A stretch of 64,000 bases of DNA from assembly GCF_019160155.1 (NCBI RefSeq), contig NZ_JAFNIH010000042.1:1-64000 (forward strand). The letters are read 5' to 3'. How positions within the stretch are numbered: position 1 is the stretch's first letter; each line of letters opens with the position of its first letter. The position numbers and the translations under genes are program-made. This DNA is from Pinisolibacter aquiterrae (lineage in GTDB: Bacteria > Pseudomonadota > Alphaproteobacteria > Rhizobiales > Ancalomicrobiaceae). The notes beneath the pieces are model-generated. The model was not told the origin of the DNA, searched no databases, and was given only the letters and a program-made list of their open reading frames with translations. This document shows, piece after piece, positions 1 through 7,477 of the stretch.

Positions 1-276
1 AAACCATCGCCGCCATCGGCGATGATCACGCCGTCGCGCTGCCCAACATGGCGCCCTGATCCCGCCCGCCCATATCGGCGAGCCGCGCTGGCCACTGGTC
101 AGCTACACCACGCCCGGGGACACGACCCAGACCGCCAGTCGAGCCCCGTCATGCGGCATCTCCAGCGGTTGTCGTTGGCTCCGAGGACAAGCAAATCGTG
201 CCGACCTCTTTCAACTATGAGAAGTCCAGCAAAGTGCATCATGTGATGCAGGCGATGCATCACCCACCGATCTCGA
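1..276. other. Degenerate stretch at the left edge, no intact gene
   Basis: No complete gene can be supported here. The first 60 bases are open in frame 3 and end in TGA at 58-60, so they could be the tail of a gene that starts left of the window. Frame 2 then reads protein-like from about 60 to 115, and frame 3 again towards 290. Switching frames in this way is what a decayed gene looks like. I do not recognise the family. Its position beside mobile-element genes fits a remnant of transfer or recombination. Confidence 0.3.
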
Positions 277-621
277 TCAATGGTTGGGCGATTTGAGGAG
301 CCCCCAATAGCCCTCTCGGGTCATCCAGCGCGCCCGATCGAGATGGCTGTCGTGGATGCGCTTCGCGCGCTCCGGTTCAGTTCTCGGATCCAATCCGAAG
401 ATGATTTCGGCGACCTCTCGCCAATCGGCTCCGTCCGCTTCTGCGTCGAGAAGGCGCAGATAAGTGACGGCGTGGTCTCGATCATATGCAGTCACGACCG
501 CATCGGTCGGCGCGGTCTCGGCAAAGCGCGTTGCTACGGACATGTGCAGGGCCATCGAGTTGCGGACGATGCCGCCGGACACCGAGAATGAAGCGCGTCG
601 GCAGCGCCACAGAAATCCCAA
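277..621 (-). CDS. DUF2285 domain-containing protein (short form)
   Basis: A short protein of the DUF2285 family, small predicted DNA-binding proteins common in integrative conjugative elements of Hyphomicrobiales. The diagnostic part is the C-terminal 70 residues: a D-RH/DHAVTYLRLLDA-like helix, the stretch ADWREVAEIIFGLDP, and a terminal helix with RARWMTREGYWGLL. The start is uncertain. A TTG at 621 gives 114 aa, while an ATG at 555 gives 92 aa, closer to the usual length of the short form. It is transcribed away from the XRE gene at 688, so the two probably share a 66-bp regulatory region. The exact role of the family is not established; a part in controlling element genes is inferred from its neighbours. 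Confidence 0.75.
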   Translation of the reverse strand: MGFLWRCRRASFSVSGGIVRNSMALHMSVATRFAETAPTDAVVTAYDRDHAVTYLRLLDAEADGADWREVAEIIFGLDPRTEPERAKRIHDSHLDRARWMTREGYWGLLKSPNH

Positions 622-651
622 TCCAGGCGATCGAACAAGATCACCGCGATC

Positions 652-680
652 GTTACATATTATAGAGGATAAACCTCATG
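652..680 (+). promoter_or_regulatory. Divergent promoter with a 13-bp palindrome, likely XRE operator
   Basis: Between the DUF2285 gene and the XRE gene lies an AT-rich TATTAT (658-663), placed like a -10 box. It is followed at 665-677 by GAGGATAAACCTC, an inverted repeat with GAGG/CCTC arms and a 5-base centre. A dyad overlapping or just downstream of the -10 and immediately before the start codon fits autoregulation by the XRE protein encoded directly downstream. This is inference from position and symmetry. Confidence 0.45.
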
Positions 681-687
681 GTGTGTA

Positions 688-927
688 GTGGCGCAGCTTC
701 CGCGCATGGACATGCGGAAGCTCGTCGGTCGAAATTTTGCGCGCATCAGGAAGGAGAAGGGCTTCACCCAAGAGCGCTTCTCCGAGGTATCCGGTATGTC
801 GCAGCAGTACGTGAGTGATCTCGAACGAGGAAAGCGCAACCCGACCGTCGTCACCCTGTTTCATCTCGCAGAGGCTCTTGGTGTCACACCCGTCGACCTT
901 CTCCATCCCGAAGGCGAGGCGGAGTGA
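688..927 (+). CDS. XRE-family helix-turn-helix transcriptional regulator
   Basis: A 79-aa single-domain repressor of the HTH_3/XRE type, which acts as a DNA-binding dimer. The helix-turn-helix spans about residues 12-66: an LVGRNFARIRKEKG first helix, then FTQERFSEVSG and MSQQYVSDLERGKRNPTVVT as recognition part, and the typical LAEALGV..VDLL ending. The GTG at 688 is taken as start; an internal ATG at 706 is possible. It is divergent from the DUF2285 gene and has a palindrome just upstream. Such regulators sit beside DUF2285 and ArdC genes in rhizobial integrative elements, where they are thought to repress element genes; that role is inferred here. Confidence 0.85.
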   Translation: MAQLPRMDMRKLVGRNFARIRKEKGFTQERFSEVSGMSQQYVSDLERGKRNPTVVTLFHLAEALGVTPVDLLHPEGEAE

Positions 928-1240
928 GAAGACGCTTCGCCAGCGTATTCGTGATTTTCCCACAGACCCTGAGATACGATTTTCTTGAATTGAGGAAAGG
1001 TGTTTCCCCACAAACTGACGGTTCCGTGGATGCGGTGCATCTCCAATAGCCGGTCGGACGTGAAAATCGCTGGCTCCCCGATCGCGCCTTCGGTAACGAC
1101 CCGAAGTCTTGGCGAAGAAACAGTGGAAGCCGGCCTTTGCCGGCTCGATCTTCGAGGCTTCCAGAAGCACCCCGCCGACCCATTTTCAGGGTCGGTGGAA
1201 CATCGTAGAAGCGGCTCCGCTGGAATACGGGTCGCGTCAT
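884..1240 (-). CDS. Possible small gene coupled to ardC, unrecognised
   Basis: A 118-residue open frame whose ATG (1238-1240) overlaps the TGA of the ArdC gene as ATGA. That is the coupling pattern used repeatedly elsewhere in this window, which is the main argument for it. The protein is rich in Arg, Ser and Pro, has no motif I recognise, and runs into the antisense of the XRE gene's 3' end. A second frame over about 870-1080 also reads protein-like, so this may be a frameshifted remnant. Treat it as a weak call for the 309-bp gap between the XRE gene and ArdC. Confidence 0.25.
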   Translation of the reverse strand: MTRPVFQRSRFYDVPPTLKMGRRGASGSLEDRAGKGRLPLFLRQDFGSLPKARSGSQRFSRPTGYWRCTASTEPSVCGETPFLNSRKSYLRVCGKITNTLAKRLLTPPRLRDGEGRRV

Positions 1241-2157
1241 GCGGCCCGCTCCTCGGCGAGCTTCGGCTGAAGGCCGTGCAGGTAGTCGACCGCCCGGCTC
1301 GCATGTGATGCGGCGGTGAAGACGAAGCGCTTGTCGTCCTTCAGGACCTTGATCCAGGAGGCGATGTAGGCGGCGTGGTCGAGGCGCGGCTCGGGAGTGA
1401 GACCGAGGTCTGCGGCGAGGAACGCAGCTCCGAGTTCGGCGACCAGTTCCTCGCGGGCATAGCCCTCGTCACCGAAGCGGGTGCGGCCGAAGTTACGGTC
1501 GAGGCGAGAGGAATGCCGGGTCCAGTGAACACATTCGTGTCCGAGGGTGGCGTAGTAGGAGACGGGATCGCGGAAGCTCTCGAAGGGCGGCATCTGCACG
1601 TGGTCGGAGCCGACCGCGTAATAGGCCTGGGCACCGCCGTGGCGAATGTCGGTGCCGGTGGCGGTGAAGAAGGCATCGGCGCGGGCGTCGCGGGTGATCG
1701 GATCGAGAGGCTCTGCGGCCGGCGCGTGGAACCGATCGGGCAGCCCATCGATCTGGTCGACGCAGAAGACGGTGTAGGCTTTGAGGAAGGGGATCTCGCG
1801 CTCGACTTCATCGCCGCAATCGTCGGTCTCGGTGCGGCGGATACGATCAGCGTAGACGACGGTGGAGCCGGTCTCGCCCTTCCTGACGTGACCACCGAGT
1901 TCAAGCGCCTGGCGGAAGGTCATCCAGGTCGGCGAAGAGAAGCCACGCGCGACCGCTTCGGACCACAAAAGCAGGACGTTGATGCCGGAATAGGGCTGGC
2001 CGTTGTGGCGTAGCGGCCGAACGATGCGGCCTTCGGTGTTGCCTGCCGACCAGGGCTTGATCCAAGTCGGGACCCCGCTCTCGAGGTCGGCGAGGATGCG
2101 ATCGGTGACGCGGGCGTGGATGTCGGGGCGGGCGGAAGCGTTGGTCTTCGGTGCCAT
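1237..2157 (-). CDS. ArdC-like ssDNA-binding antirestriction protein with zincin metallopeptidase domain
   Basis: A 306-aa protein of the ArdC type. The N-terminal half (about residues 1-125) is the DUF1738/ArdC ssDNA-binding domain, seen in TWIKPW, the RPL.HNG..Y.GIN..LLW stretch and the KGE.GSTVVY strand. The C-terminal half is a zincin-like peptidase with the motif H207-E-C-V-H211 followed by W and a downstream EELVAELGAAFL helix that supplies the third metal ligand. ArdC proteins protect incoming single-stranded DNA from restriction during conjugation. The start at 2157 is chosen for an AAGGAG ribosome site eight bases upstream; an in-frame extension to 2202 lacks this. The long leader upstream resembles that of the DUF736 gene. 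Confidence 0.88.
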   Translation of the reverse strand: MAPKTNASARPDIHARVTDRILADLESGVPTWIKPWSAGNTEGRIVRPLRHNGQPYSGINVLLLWSEAVARGFSSPTWMTFRQALELGGHVRKGETGSTVVYADRIRRTETDDCGDEVEREIPFLKAYTVFCVDQIDGLPDRFHAPAAEPLDPITRDARADAFFTATGTDIRHGGAQAYYAVGSDHVQMPPFESFRDPVSYYATLGHECVHWTRHSSRLDRNFGRTRFGDEGYAREELVAELGAAFLAADLGLTPEPRLDHAAYIASWIKVLKDDKRFVFTAASHASRAVDYLHGLQPKLAEERAA

Positions 2158-2202
2158 GATCGGGATCTCCTTCGTCGTGACCGCCGGAAGTGGCTTCGTC
2201 AC

Positions 2203-2304
2203 GGCGACCGAGAGGCCGAGGCGTCAGGGGACGGGCGCACCCGAAGGGCCGAAACGCGAGTGGAGGACGGCAACGCCGTTGCACCCGTCCCCGCCTCGGC
2301 CAGG
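2203..2304 (-). repeat. Leader repeat, copy 1 (upstream of ardC)
   Basis: The non-coding leader of the ArdC gene shares ordered blocks with the leader of the DUF736 gene at 4750-4942: a block starting GGCGACCGAGAGGCCGAG (2203-2220), a CCGAAGGGCCGAA..CGAG.GGAGGACGG block (about 2241-2270), the small palindrome GCAACGCCGTTGC (2270-2282), and CCTCGGCCAGG (2294-2304). Similarity is clear by eye although not exact. The rest of the gene-free stretch 2305-2696 shows no gene or structure that I can support. Confidence 0.6.
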
Positions 2305-2696
2305 ATCGCCGCCCATCAGACGAGGCCTTCCCGAGCGGACACCGGGAGAGAAACCGATAGCTCGGAGGCGCTGATCTGCCCGCTGGCGGTCTCCAACGCG
2401 AACGGGCATCTCGATGAACGTGTTTCAGGGGGATCACTCATCGAGCCCGATGCGCCTCACCTGCCGTCGTCGAGATCCGTGCCGACACCGGCAGCCCCAG
2501 GCTCCACGTCACGTGGTGACCGACACGACGGGTGGCCTCGCTGGCCAAGGGGCTTGCGCCTCTGCGCGGCGGAGGCGAGCAGAATGCACGGCGGAGACGT
2601 CGACCTGATCGGTGATGATCGCCGACGGCCCCGACGCTGTTCGCCAGCACGTCGGCTACTGATCGTCTCGGCATTGACTCCTAATCATCAAGGCCC

Positions 2697-3950
2697 ATGA
2701 TCCTGATGGTCACAGGACAGATCTCCCCGATGTATCCGCGATTCGTCGAAGCCCACACCCGAACCGCCCTGACCGACACACCGGTCGTCCTGATCACCGG
2801 ACCCCGTCGCGTCGGCAAGACGACGCTTGCGCGGTCGCTGGGTGGTGGCGGCATGACGTATTTGACGCTCGACGATCAGACCGTACTCGATGCGGCCAAA
2901 AGCGATCCCGTCGGCTTCGTTCGCGGTCTCGACCGAGCGATCATCGACGAGGTTCAGCGCGTCCCCGAACTGATGCTGGCGATCAAGAAGTCGGTCGACG
3001 ACGACTACCGGCCCGGACGGTTCCTCCTGACCGGATCGGCCAACGTCCTGATGCTGCCGCGGGTCGCCGACAGTCTCGCCGGCCGCATGGAGGCCGTACG
3101 GATGCTGCCCTTGTCCCAGGCGGAGATCCGGGGACGACCGTCGCACTTTCTCGATCGCCTGTTCGCTGGACGCCCCACATCCCCGACCGGCCCGGTACTG
3201 GGTTCGCGTTTGACCGATCTCGTTCTCGCCGGAGGCTTTCCAGAGGCACTGGCCCGCCCCAGCGAGCGGCGACGCCAGGATTGGGCGCGCGCCTATCTCG
3301 ACGCCGTGCTCATGCGCGACCTCAGGGACATCGCCGAGGTCGAGCGTTTGACCGATCTGCCCAAATTCGTCCGCCTGCTGGCCGAACATGCCGGGCAACT
3401 GGTGAACTATTCGGAATTCGGCAAAGCGATCGGCGTGAACTACAAGACGGGTCAACGTTACGTCGGACTGCTCGAACAGATTTTCCTGATCGCGTCCCTT
3501 CGACCGTGGGCGACCAACGCGATCAAACGCATCGTCAAGACACCCAAACTGCATTTCCTCGATTCCGGGCTGCTCGCCACCTTGCGCGGGCTGACGGCCG
3601 ATCGCCTCGCCACGGATCGTAGCGCCTTCGGGTCCCTGCTCGAAACCTTCGTCTTCGCCGAGGTGACGAAGCTCACCGACGGCTCGGACGAACGGTACGA
3701 CCTCTTTCACTTCCGCGATCACGCCCAGCGCGAGGTCGATCTGGTGCTCGAACGCGACGACGGGCGTCTCATCGGGTTGGAGGTCAAGGCCAGTGCGACG
3801 GTCGCGGCTTCGGACTTCGCTGGCCTGCGAACCCTCGCGGAAAGCTGCGGCGACAGGTTCGCCTTCGGAGCGGTGCTCCACGATGGTGACACGGTGGTTC
3901 CCTTCGGACCCAAACTCGCTGCCGTTCCGATCTCCTGCCTCTGGGAGTGA
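2697..3950 (+). CDS. AAA ATPase with DUF4143 (AAA_14 family)
   Basis: A 417-aa cytosolic ATPase. Residues about 25-165 are an AAA_14 domain with Walker A GPRRVGKTT (Lys41) and Walker B AIIDEVQR, followed by the sensor-like LLTGSAN and the typical SLAGR..... LPLSQAEI stretch. The C-terminal DUF4143 part ends in a nuclease-like fold: a REVDLVLE strand then LEVKAS, the D-(E)VK arrangement of PD-(D/E)XK enzymes. Length is usual for the family, whose role is poorly known; members are scattered singly in bacteria and archaea. Three in-frame ATGs (2697, 2709, 2730) are possible starts. It is the only plus-strand gene between ardC and the DUF2958 gene and is closed by a strong hairpin, suggesting an independent cargo gene. 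Confidence 0.88.
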   Translation: MILMVTGQISPMYPRFVEAHTRTALTDTPVVLITGPRRVGKTTLARSLGGGGMTYLTLDDQTVLDAAKSDPVGFVRGLDRAIIDEVQRVPELMLAIKKSVDDDYRPGRFLLTGSANVLMLPRVADSLAGRMEAVRMLPLSQAEIRGRPSHFLDRLFAGRPTSPTGPVLGSRLTDLVLAGGFPEALARPSERRRQDWARAYLDAVLMRDLRDIAEVERLTDLPKFVRLLAEHAGQLVNYSEFGKAIGVNYKTGQRYVGLLEQIFLIASLRPWATNAIKRIVKTPKLHFLDSGLLATLRGLTADRLATDRSAFGSLLETFVFAEVTKLTDGSDERYDLFHFRDHAQREVDLVLERDDGRLIGLEVKASATVAASDFAGLRTLAESCGDRFAFGAVLHDGDTVVPFGPKLAAVPISCLWE

Positions 3951-3952
3951 GA

Positions 3953-3982
3953 GAGGGCTCGGCCGCCCAAGGCCGAGCCCTC
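3953..3982. terminator. Bidirectional hairpin terminator between convergent genes
   Basis: A perfect 12-bp stem (GAGGGCTCGGCC / GGCCGAGCCCTC) with a 6-base loop sits exactly between the stop of the DUF4143 gene and the stop of the DUF2958 gene on the other strand. There is no clear T run on either side. Confidence 0.7.
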
Positions 3983-3986
3983 GTGA

Positions 3987-4331
3987 TCAGGCGATGATCC
4001 GCCCCTTCCGCCGCGCCTCGTCGGCATAGTCGCCGAGCGACTTGTCGGCGCGGAAGTGCAGATCTCGTTCGACCGGGAGCCCGAGCCGCCCTCGGACGGC
4101 GTCGAGTTCCGACAGCCGGACATAGCCGAGTTCGGGGCAGCCGAGACCGAGGTCGCAGAGCCCGAAGGCGAGGTCGGGATCGTCGGGGTCGAGTTCGCTG
4201 AGGAGCCAGGTTGCCCCGGCGTCGGGGGTGAAGAGCTTCACCACCGGGCGGGGATCGAAGGCGTCGGTGTCGCGGGACTTCGCCCCATTGGCGAGGAGCC
4301 GGTCGCGGAGGGTCTGGGGAATGAGGGTCAT
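3987..4331 (-). CDS. DUF2958 domain-containing protein
   Basis: A 114-aa protein of family DUF2958, found almost only on plasmids and integrative elements. Recognisable parts are LIPQTLRDRLLANG, the PVVKLFTPDAGATWLLSELDP stretch with its Asp-rich segment, GLCDLGLGCPELGYVRLSEL, and the terminal ERDLHF...SLGDYADEAR helix. The start at 4331 has a GGAG nine bases upstream. It follows the DUF736 gene by 62 bp on the same strand, the usual pairing. The family has no settled biochemical function; association with conjugation and replication modules is the only guide. Confidence 0.88.
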   Translation of the reverse strand: MTLIPQTLRDRLLANGAKSRDTDAFDPRPVVKLFTPDAGATWLLSELDPDDPDLAFGLCDLGLGCPELGYVRLSELDAVRGRLGLPVERDLHFRADKSLGDYADEARRKGRIIA

Positions 4332-4393
4332 GAGGTCGTCTCCGTTGGTTGGAAGAGGAGAACGCTCCGCCCGAAGGCGGGGCGCCGATCGCC

Positions 4394-4702
4394 TCAATCG
4401 CCGTTGCGGCGCGACCAGATGAGGGAGAAGCCGTCGGTACCTTCGAGCTCGACCAGCGAGGCGTAGATCGGGGCGGGGAAACTCGGGTCGTCGAGCTTGA
4501 CGGAGAGGTAGTCGCGGTTGTCGCGGGAGGTCTTCTTCCAGGCCGCGCCGAATTCGGTCTGGCCGGCGAAGATGCGGTAGTCGGGGGCCTTGTCGCTGTC
4601 GCTCTCGGCCGGGGTGAACCGAGCCTTGACGTTGAGGGTGAGCGTCTTGACCGCGCCGGTGTATTCCGCGCCGGACTTCGTGAAGGTGCCGATGGTCGCC
4701 AT
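4394..4702 (-). CDS. DUF736 domain-containing protein
   Basis: A 102-aa DUF736 protein. The fold is seen from the opening [11 protein letters not shown], the [12 protein letters not shown] strand, the [14 protein letters not shown] core, and the [18 protein letters not shown] ending. It starts at 4702 with GAGGAA eight bases upstream. The leader upstream stays open in this frame for some distance, which easily leads to over-long starts; that part belongs to the repeated leader described at 4750-4942. DUF736 genes mark rhizobial integrative elements and large plasmids. Function is unknown. It is first in an operon with DUF2958. Confidence 0.9.
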   Translation of the reverse strand: MATIGTFTKSGAEYTGAVKTLTLNVKARFTPAESDSDKAPDYRIFAGQTEFGAAWKKTSRDNRDYLSVKLDDPSFPAPIYASLVELEGTDGFSLIWSRRNGD

Positions 4703-4749
4703 TGTCGTGTTCCTCGTCTGGTCTCGGCCGCGCCCATCGCGGCCTCGAT

Positions 4750-4942
4750 GGCGACGGGAAGGCCGAGGCCGAGCGGACCGCACCCTCGGGGCCGAAGCGC
4801 CAGCGAAGGACGGTGGGCAACGACTTGTCTTGGGTCGCGAGGAATGCCGCGTCGGGTTCGCCCGACCGGCAGGGGAAGAGAAGTCGGCAATCGCCGTTGT
4901 GGAACATGCGAGGGGCCGGGAACCGGCCGCACCTCGGCCAGG
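4750..4942 (-). repeat. Leader repeat, copy 2 (upstream of the DUF736 gene)
   Basis: A second copy of the leader found upstream of ardC. It begins GGCGACGGGAAGGCCGAG at 4750, continues with a GGGGCCGAAGCGCCAGCGAAGGACGG-like block, carries GGCAATCGCCGTTG at 4885-4899 where copy 1 has GCAACGCCGTTGC, and ends CCTCGGCCAGG at 4932-4942. This copy is about 90 bases longer between the second and third blocks. Both copies lie upstream of genes transcribed to the left. Confidence 0.6.
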
Positions 4943-5231
4943 CACGAGAGACGAGAGGACGCCGTGGGCCGGGACCGATCACAGCTGAAGACAGACAATT
5001 CGACGATAGGTAGGAGCGATGAAGCGAGATAGAGGGATCGGCAGGATCAACACCCCTCAAACGTCGAGGCGCCCTCCGGCCGGCATAGAGCGACGACGAG
5101 GCACACTCCTTCGTTCGTCGCCACCGACTGTGGCGTGGCCGAAGACCTCCCCGTCTTCACCGCCACGCTCCACCCACACGAAAGCCGGCCGACCCTTGCG
5201 GATCGACCGGCACGCGCTGGTTCGACGGTGA
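4943..5231. other. Gene-free spacer between the ParB-like gene and the DUF736 leader
   Basis: No gene is supported. The segment around 5170-5215 resembles the 3' end of the neighbouring ParB-like gene (5315-5345): both read, on the minus strand, as a KGRPAF-containing peptide in a similar base context. It may be a decayed partial duplication of that gene end. Nothing else stands out. Confidence 0.3.
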
Positions 5232-7238
5232 TCACTCGGCGGGGATCGGCAGATCCCTGGCCCGCTCCTCAGAGACGGAAGCATCCGTCGCTGCGTCGGC
5301 GGGACTGTTCACCGCCACCTCGACCGTCGTGAAGGCGGGACGCCCTTTGGTTCGCAGCATCGGCGGCAACCAACCGAGCGGATGCAACAGGCGCTCCGCT
5401 TCCACCGCCATCTCCGCCTTCTTGAGGCCGACGATCCGCTCAGCCGCCGCACGACCCGCTCCCTCTTCGACCGCCTCGACGATCCGCCCCTTGGTGATGC
5501 GTGAGAAGTAGCTCGCGGCAGTCGCCTCCCAGAAGCGCGTCATGTCGAGACCGAGCGCTTCCGCCAGACCATCGGCATGGGTGAGTGCGCTCGGGCGGCG
5601 ATCCCATGGCAGGCGTACGGCGTTGACGGTGACCCCGGCGCAATGGGCGAGAAGATCGAGCACCGCCGTCTCGTCGAGCCCCATGACGAAAGACCAGAGG
5701 TCGCTGACGTCGGTGGGCAGACGCGAAGCCCAGGCGGCATGCCGTGCGGCGATCCGGCGTTCGGTCGGGGTGTCGCCGATGCCCGGAGCGTGACCCACGA
5801 GTCCCACCGTCTTCGACTCGATTTCGAGCGCGGTACCGGAGACATAACGAAAGAACGTCCGCGCCGCGAGCGCATGGACGACGGCGCGCTGGGCGATACA
5901 CGGGGCCTCGGTGAGCGCATCGCGAAGCGCGAGCGTGCGATGCGCCGAAAGCTCGGCGGTGAGCTTGTCGGAGAGCATCGCCAGCGTTGAGGCATCGTCC
6001 GGCTCCTCGGCCTCACCGTCGCTCGCGCCGACGGATTCGCTCTCGTGAGCCGTGTCGGGGGCGCCCTCCCCTTCTTCTTCCATCTCGGGCGTGACGATCG
6101 CCGGCTCGTCTTCGGCGCGCACGAAGCCACGCTCGATCCGCACCGCACCATCCCACCCGAGCGAGACGAAAGCCCCGGCGATCGACCGATCCTCCGCCGC
6201 GAACTCCGGCTGTGGCCGCAACGCCGCGATCTCGTCCTCGATCCGCTGCCATGCCGCTTCCGCTTCGTCGGAGAGTTCGCCGTCCGAGGTCTCGGCGAGC
6301 CGGGCCTTCTCGACCTCGAGTTCGGCGATCCGCATCGCCGTCTCCTCGCTCGCCTCGAGCGTCCGGGGGTAGAGTCGCCGCAGTCCGGCGACGAGGGCAT
6401 GCGGGTATTCCGGATCGACCTCGACCCACTTCCAACCCTCGGCCAGAACGCATGCGCCCTCCTCGTCGAGCCGTGTGCGAACGAGCCGATCGAGCAGCGC
6501 CACATCGGCGAGCCAACCGCCGCTGGTCTCGTCGAAGAGATCGCGCACCACGACGCCTCCCGCCGCCTCATAGGCTTCGACGCCAACGAGCTGCACGCGC
6601 CGATCCCCAGCCGGAACATGCGCCGCCGTCAGGGCGCGACGGATGGCATCCTTGCTCTTGTTCCAACCGAGCTCCGCCCACACCCGTCTCTGCGCGGCGT
6701 GATCGTCGGTGACCGCGAAGGCCATCAGCTGATCGAGTGAGACCTCGCCCTCGCGATAGAGGGTCATCAGCTTCGGTGACACCGCGCCGAGCTTCATCCG
6801 TTGGCGTACCACCGTCGCACTCACGCCGAAGCGGGCGGCGATCTCCTCGACGCCCCTTCCCGCCTCGACGAGCCGGGTGAAGGCCTCGTACTGGTCGGCC
6901 GGGTGCATCGGAGCCTGAGTGATGTTCTCGGCGAGACTGACCTCCTCGCCGTCCTCCCCCGCCATCATCCTGCAGGGCACCGCGAAGGACTTCGGCAAAC
7001 GCTTTTCCTTCACCAACAGCTTCAACGCGGCGAGACGTCGACCGCCCGCCACCACTTCGAAACGGCTCGCTTCCTCCTCGCCGCCACCGACCGGCCGCAC
7101 CGTGAGGTTCTGCAAGAGCCCGTGCGCCGCGATCGAGGCGGCGAGTTCGTCGATCCGCGCATCGCGGCCGGTCTTGCGCACGTTGGCGGCGCTCGGCACC
7201 AGCCGGGCGAGCGGGATCTCTCTGAGCATCGTGGTCAT
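5232..7238 (-). CDS. ParB/RepB/Spo0J-like protein, large form
   Basis: A 668-aa ParB-superfamily protein. Residues 1-90 are the ParB/Srx nuclease-like domain (IPLARLVPSAANVRK, then VVAGGRRLAALK where the CTPase-type GERR motif would be), followed by SLAENITQAPMHPADQYEAF and the KorB/HTH segment IAARFGVSATVVRQRMKLG up to about residue 170. The remaining 500 residues are not found in chromosomal ParB. They include an acidic linker rich in Glu and Asp near residues 390-430 and a conserved-looking alpha-helical C-terminal domain. Large ParB-like proteins of this build accompany ardC, DUF736 and DUF2958 in rhizobial elements. The start at 7238 has AGGAGAG upstream; an open extension to 7823 is non-coding leader. 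Confidence 0.85.
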   Translation of the reverse strand: MTTMLREIPLARLVPSAANVRKTGRDARIDELAASIAAHGLLQNLTVRPVGGGEEEASRFEVVAGGRRLAALKLLVKEKRLPKSFAVPCRMMAGEDGEEVSLAENITQAPMHPADQYEAFTRLVEAGRGVEEIAARFGVSATVVRQRMKLGAVSPKLMTLYREGEVSLDQLMAFAVTDDHAAQRRVWAELGWNKSKDAIRRALTAAHVPAGDRRVQLVGVEAYEAAGGVVVRDLFDETSGGWLADVALLDRLVRTRLDEEGACVLAEGWKWVEVDPEYPHALVAGLRRLYPRTLEASEETAMRIAELEVEKARLAETSDGELSDEAEAAWQRIEDEIAALRPQPEFAAEDRSIAGAFVSLGWDGAVRIERGFVRAEDEPAIVTPEMEEEGEGAPDTAHESESVGASDGEAEEPDDASTLAMLSDKLTAELSAHRTLALRDALTEAPCIAQRAVVHALAARTFFRYVSGTALEIESKTVGLVGHAPGIGDTPTERRIAARHAAWASRLPTDVSDLWSFVMGLDETAVLDLLAHCAGVTVNAVRLPWDRRPSALTHADGLAEALGLDMTRFWEATAASYFSRITKGRIVEAVEEGAGRAAAERIVGLKKAEMAVEAERLLHPLGWLPPMLRTKGRPAFTTVEVAVNSPADAATDASVSEERARDLPIPAE

Positions 7239-7261
7239 GGTGGTCTCTCCTCGTGGTCCTC

Positions 7262-7294
7262 GGACACATGCGCGAGGTCCCCGCGCATGTGTCC
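7262..7294. repeat. Perfect 13-bp inverted repeat
   Basis: GGACACATGCGCG and its exact complement CGCGCATGTGTCC flank a 7-base centre. It lies 24 bp upstream of the start codon of the ParB-like gene at 7238, beyond the ribosome site. It could act as an operator for autoregulation or a centromere-like site; as RNA it would be a strong leader hairpin. Confidence 0.65.
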
Positions 7295-7327
7295 CGGGGG
7301 CGCGTGAGCGCGCGGGGAGAGAGGGGG

Positions 7328-7453
7328 GCGAGTGCGGTCGCGCGGAACCGGGCTGCCGAGCCGAGCAGGACGGATCGAGGGGATCGGCGAAGGTACTCAC
7401 GTTCGGGCGGCCTGCGAGCGAGCGGCCCTGTCGCGCTCGGCGACCGCACTCGC
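7328..7453. repeat. Long-spaced 14-bp perfect inverted repeat
   Basis: GCGAGTGCGGTCGC (7328-7341) is repeated as its exact complement at 7440-7453, 98 bases apart. Chance is possible in GC-rich DNA but 14 exact matches in this spacer, next to two further palindromes, deserve notice. Confidence 0.5.
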
Positions 7454-7462
7454 GGGGGAGAG

Positions 7463-7477
7463 CGGGGTCAGACCCCG
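7463..7477. repeat. Near-continuous palindrome CGGGGTC-A-GACCCCG
   Basis: A 7-bp perfect dyad around a single A. The core GGGGTCAGACCCC is a sequence often seen near recombination and transposition genes in other genomes, as far as I know; its meaning here is unknown. Confidence 0.5.

Noticed and set aside
2688-3881. A 397-residue minus-strand frame across the DUF4143 gene
   Set aside because: It mirrors the ATPase gene, has no recognisable motif and no ribosome site, while the plus-strand frame has clear Walker motifs.
7262-7477. Possible CRISPR-like repeat array
   Set aside because: The inverted repeats are different sequences, not regularly spaced copies of one repeat, and no cas gene is near.
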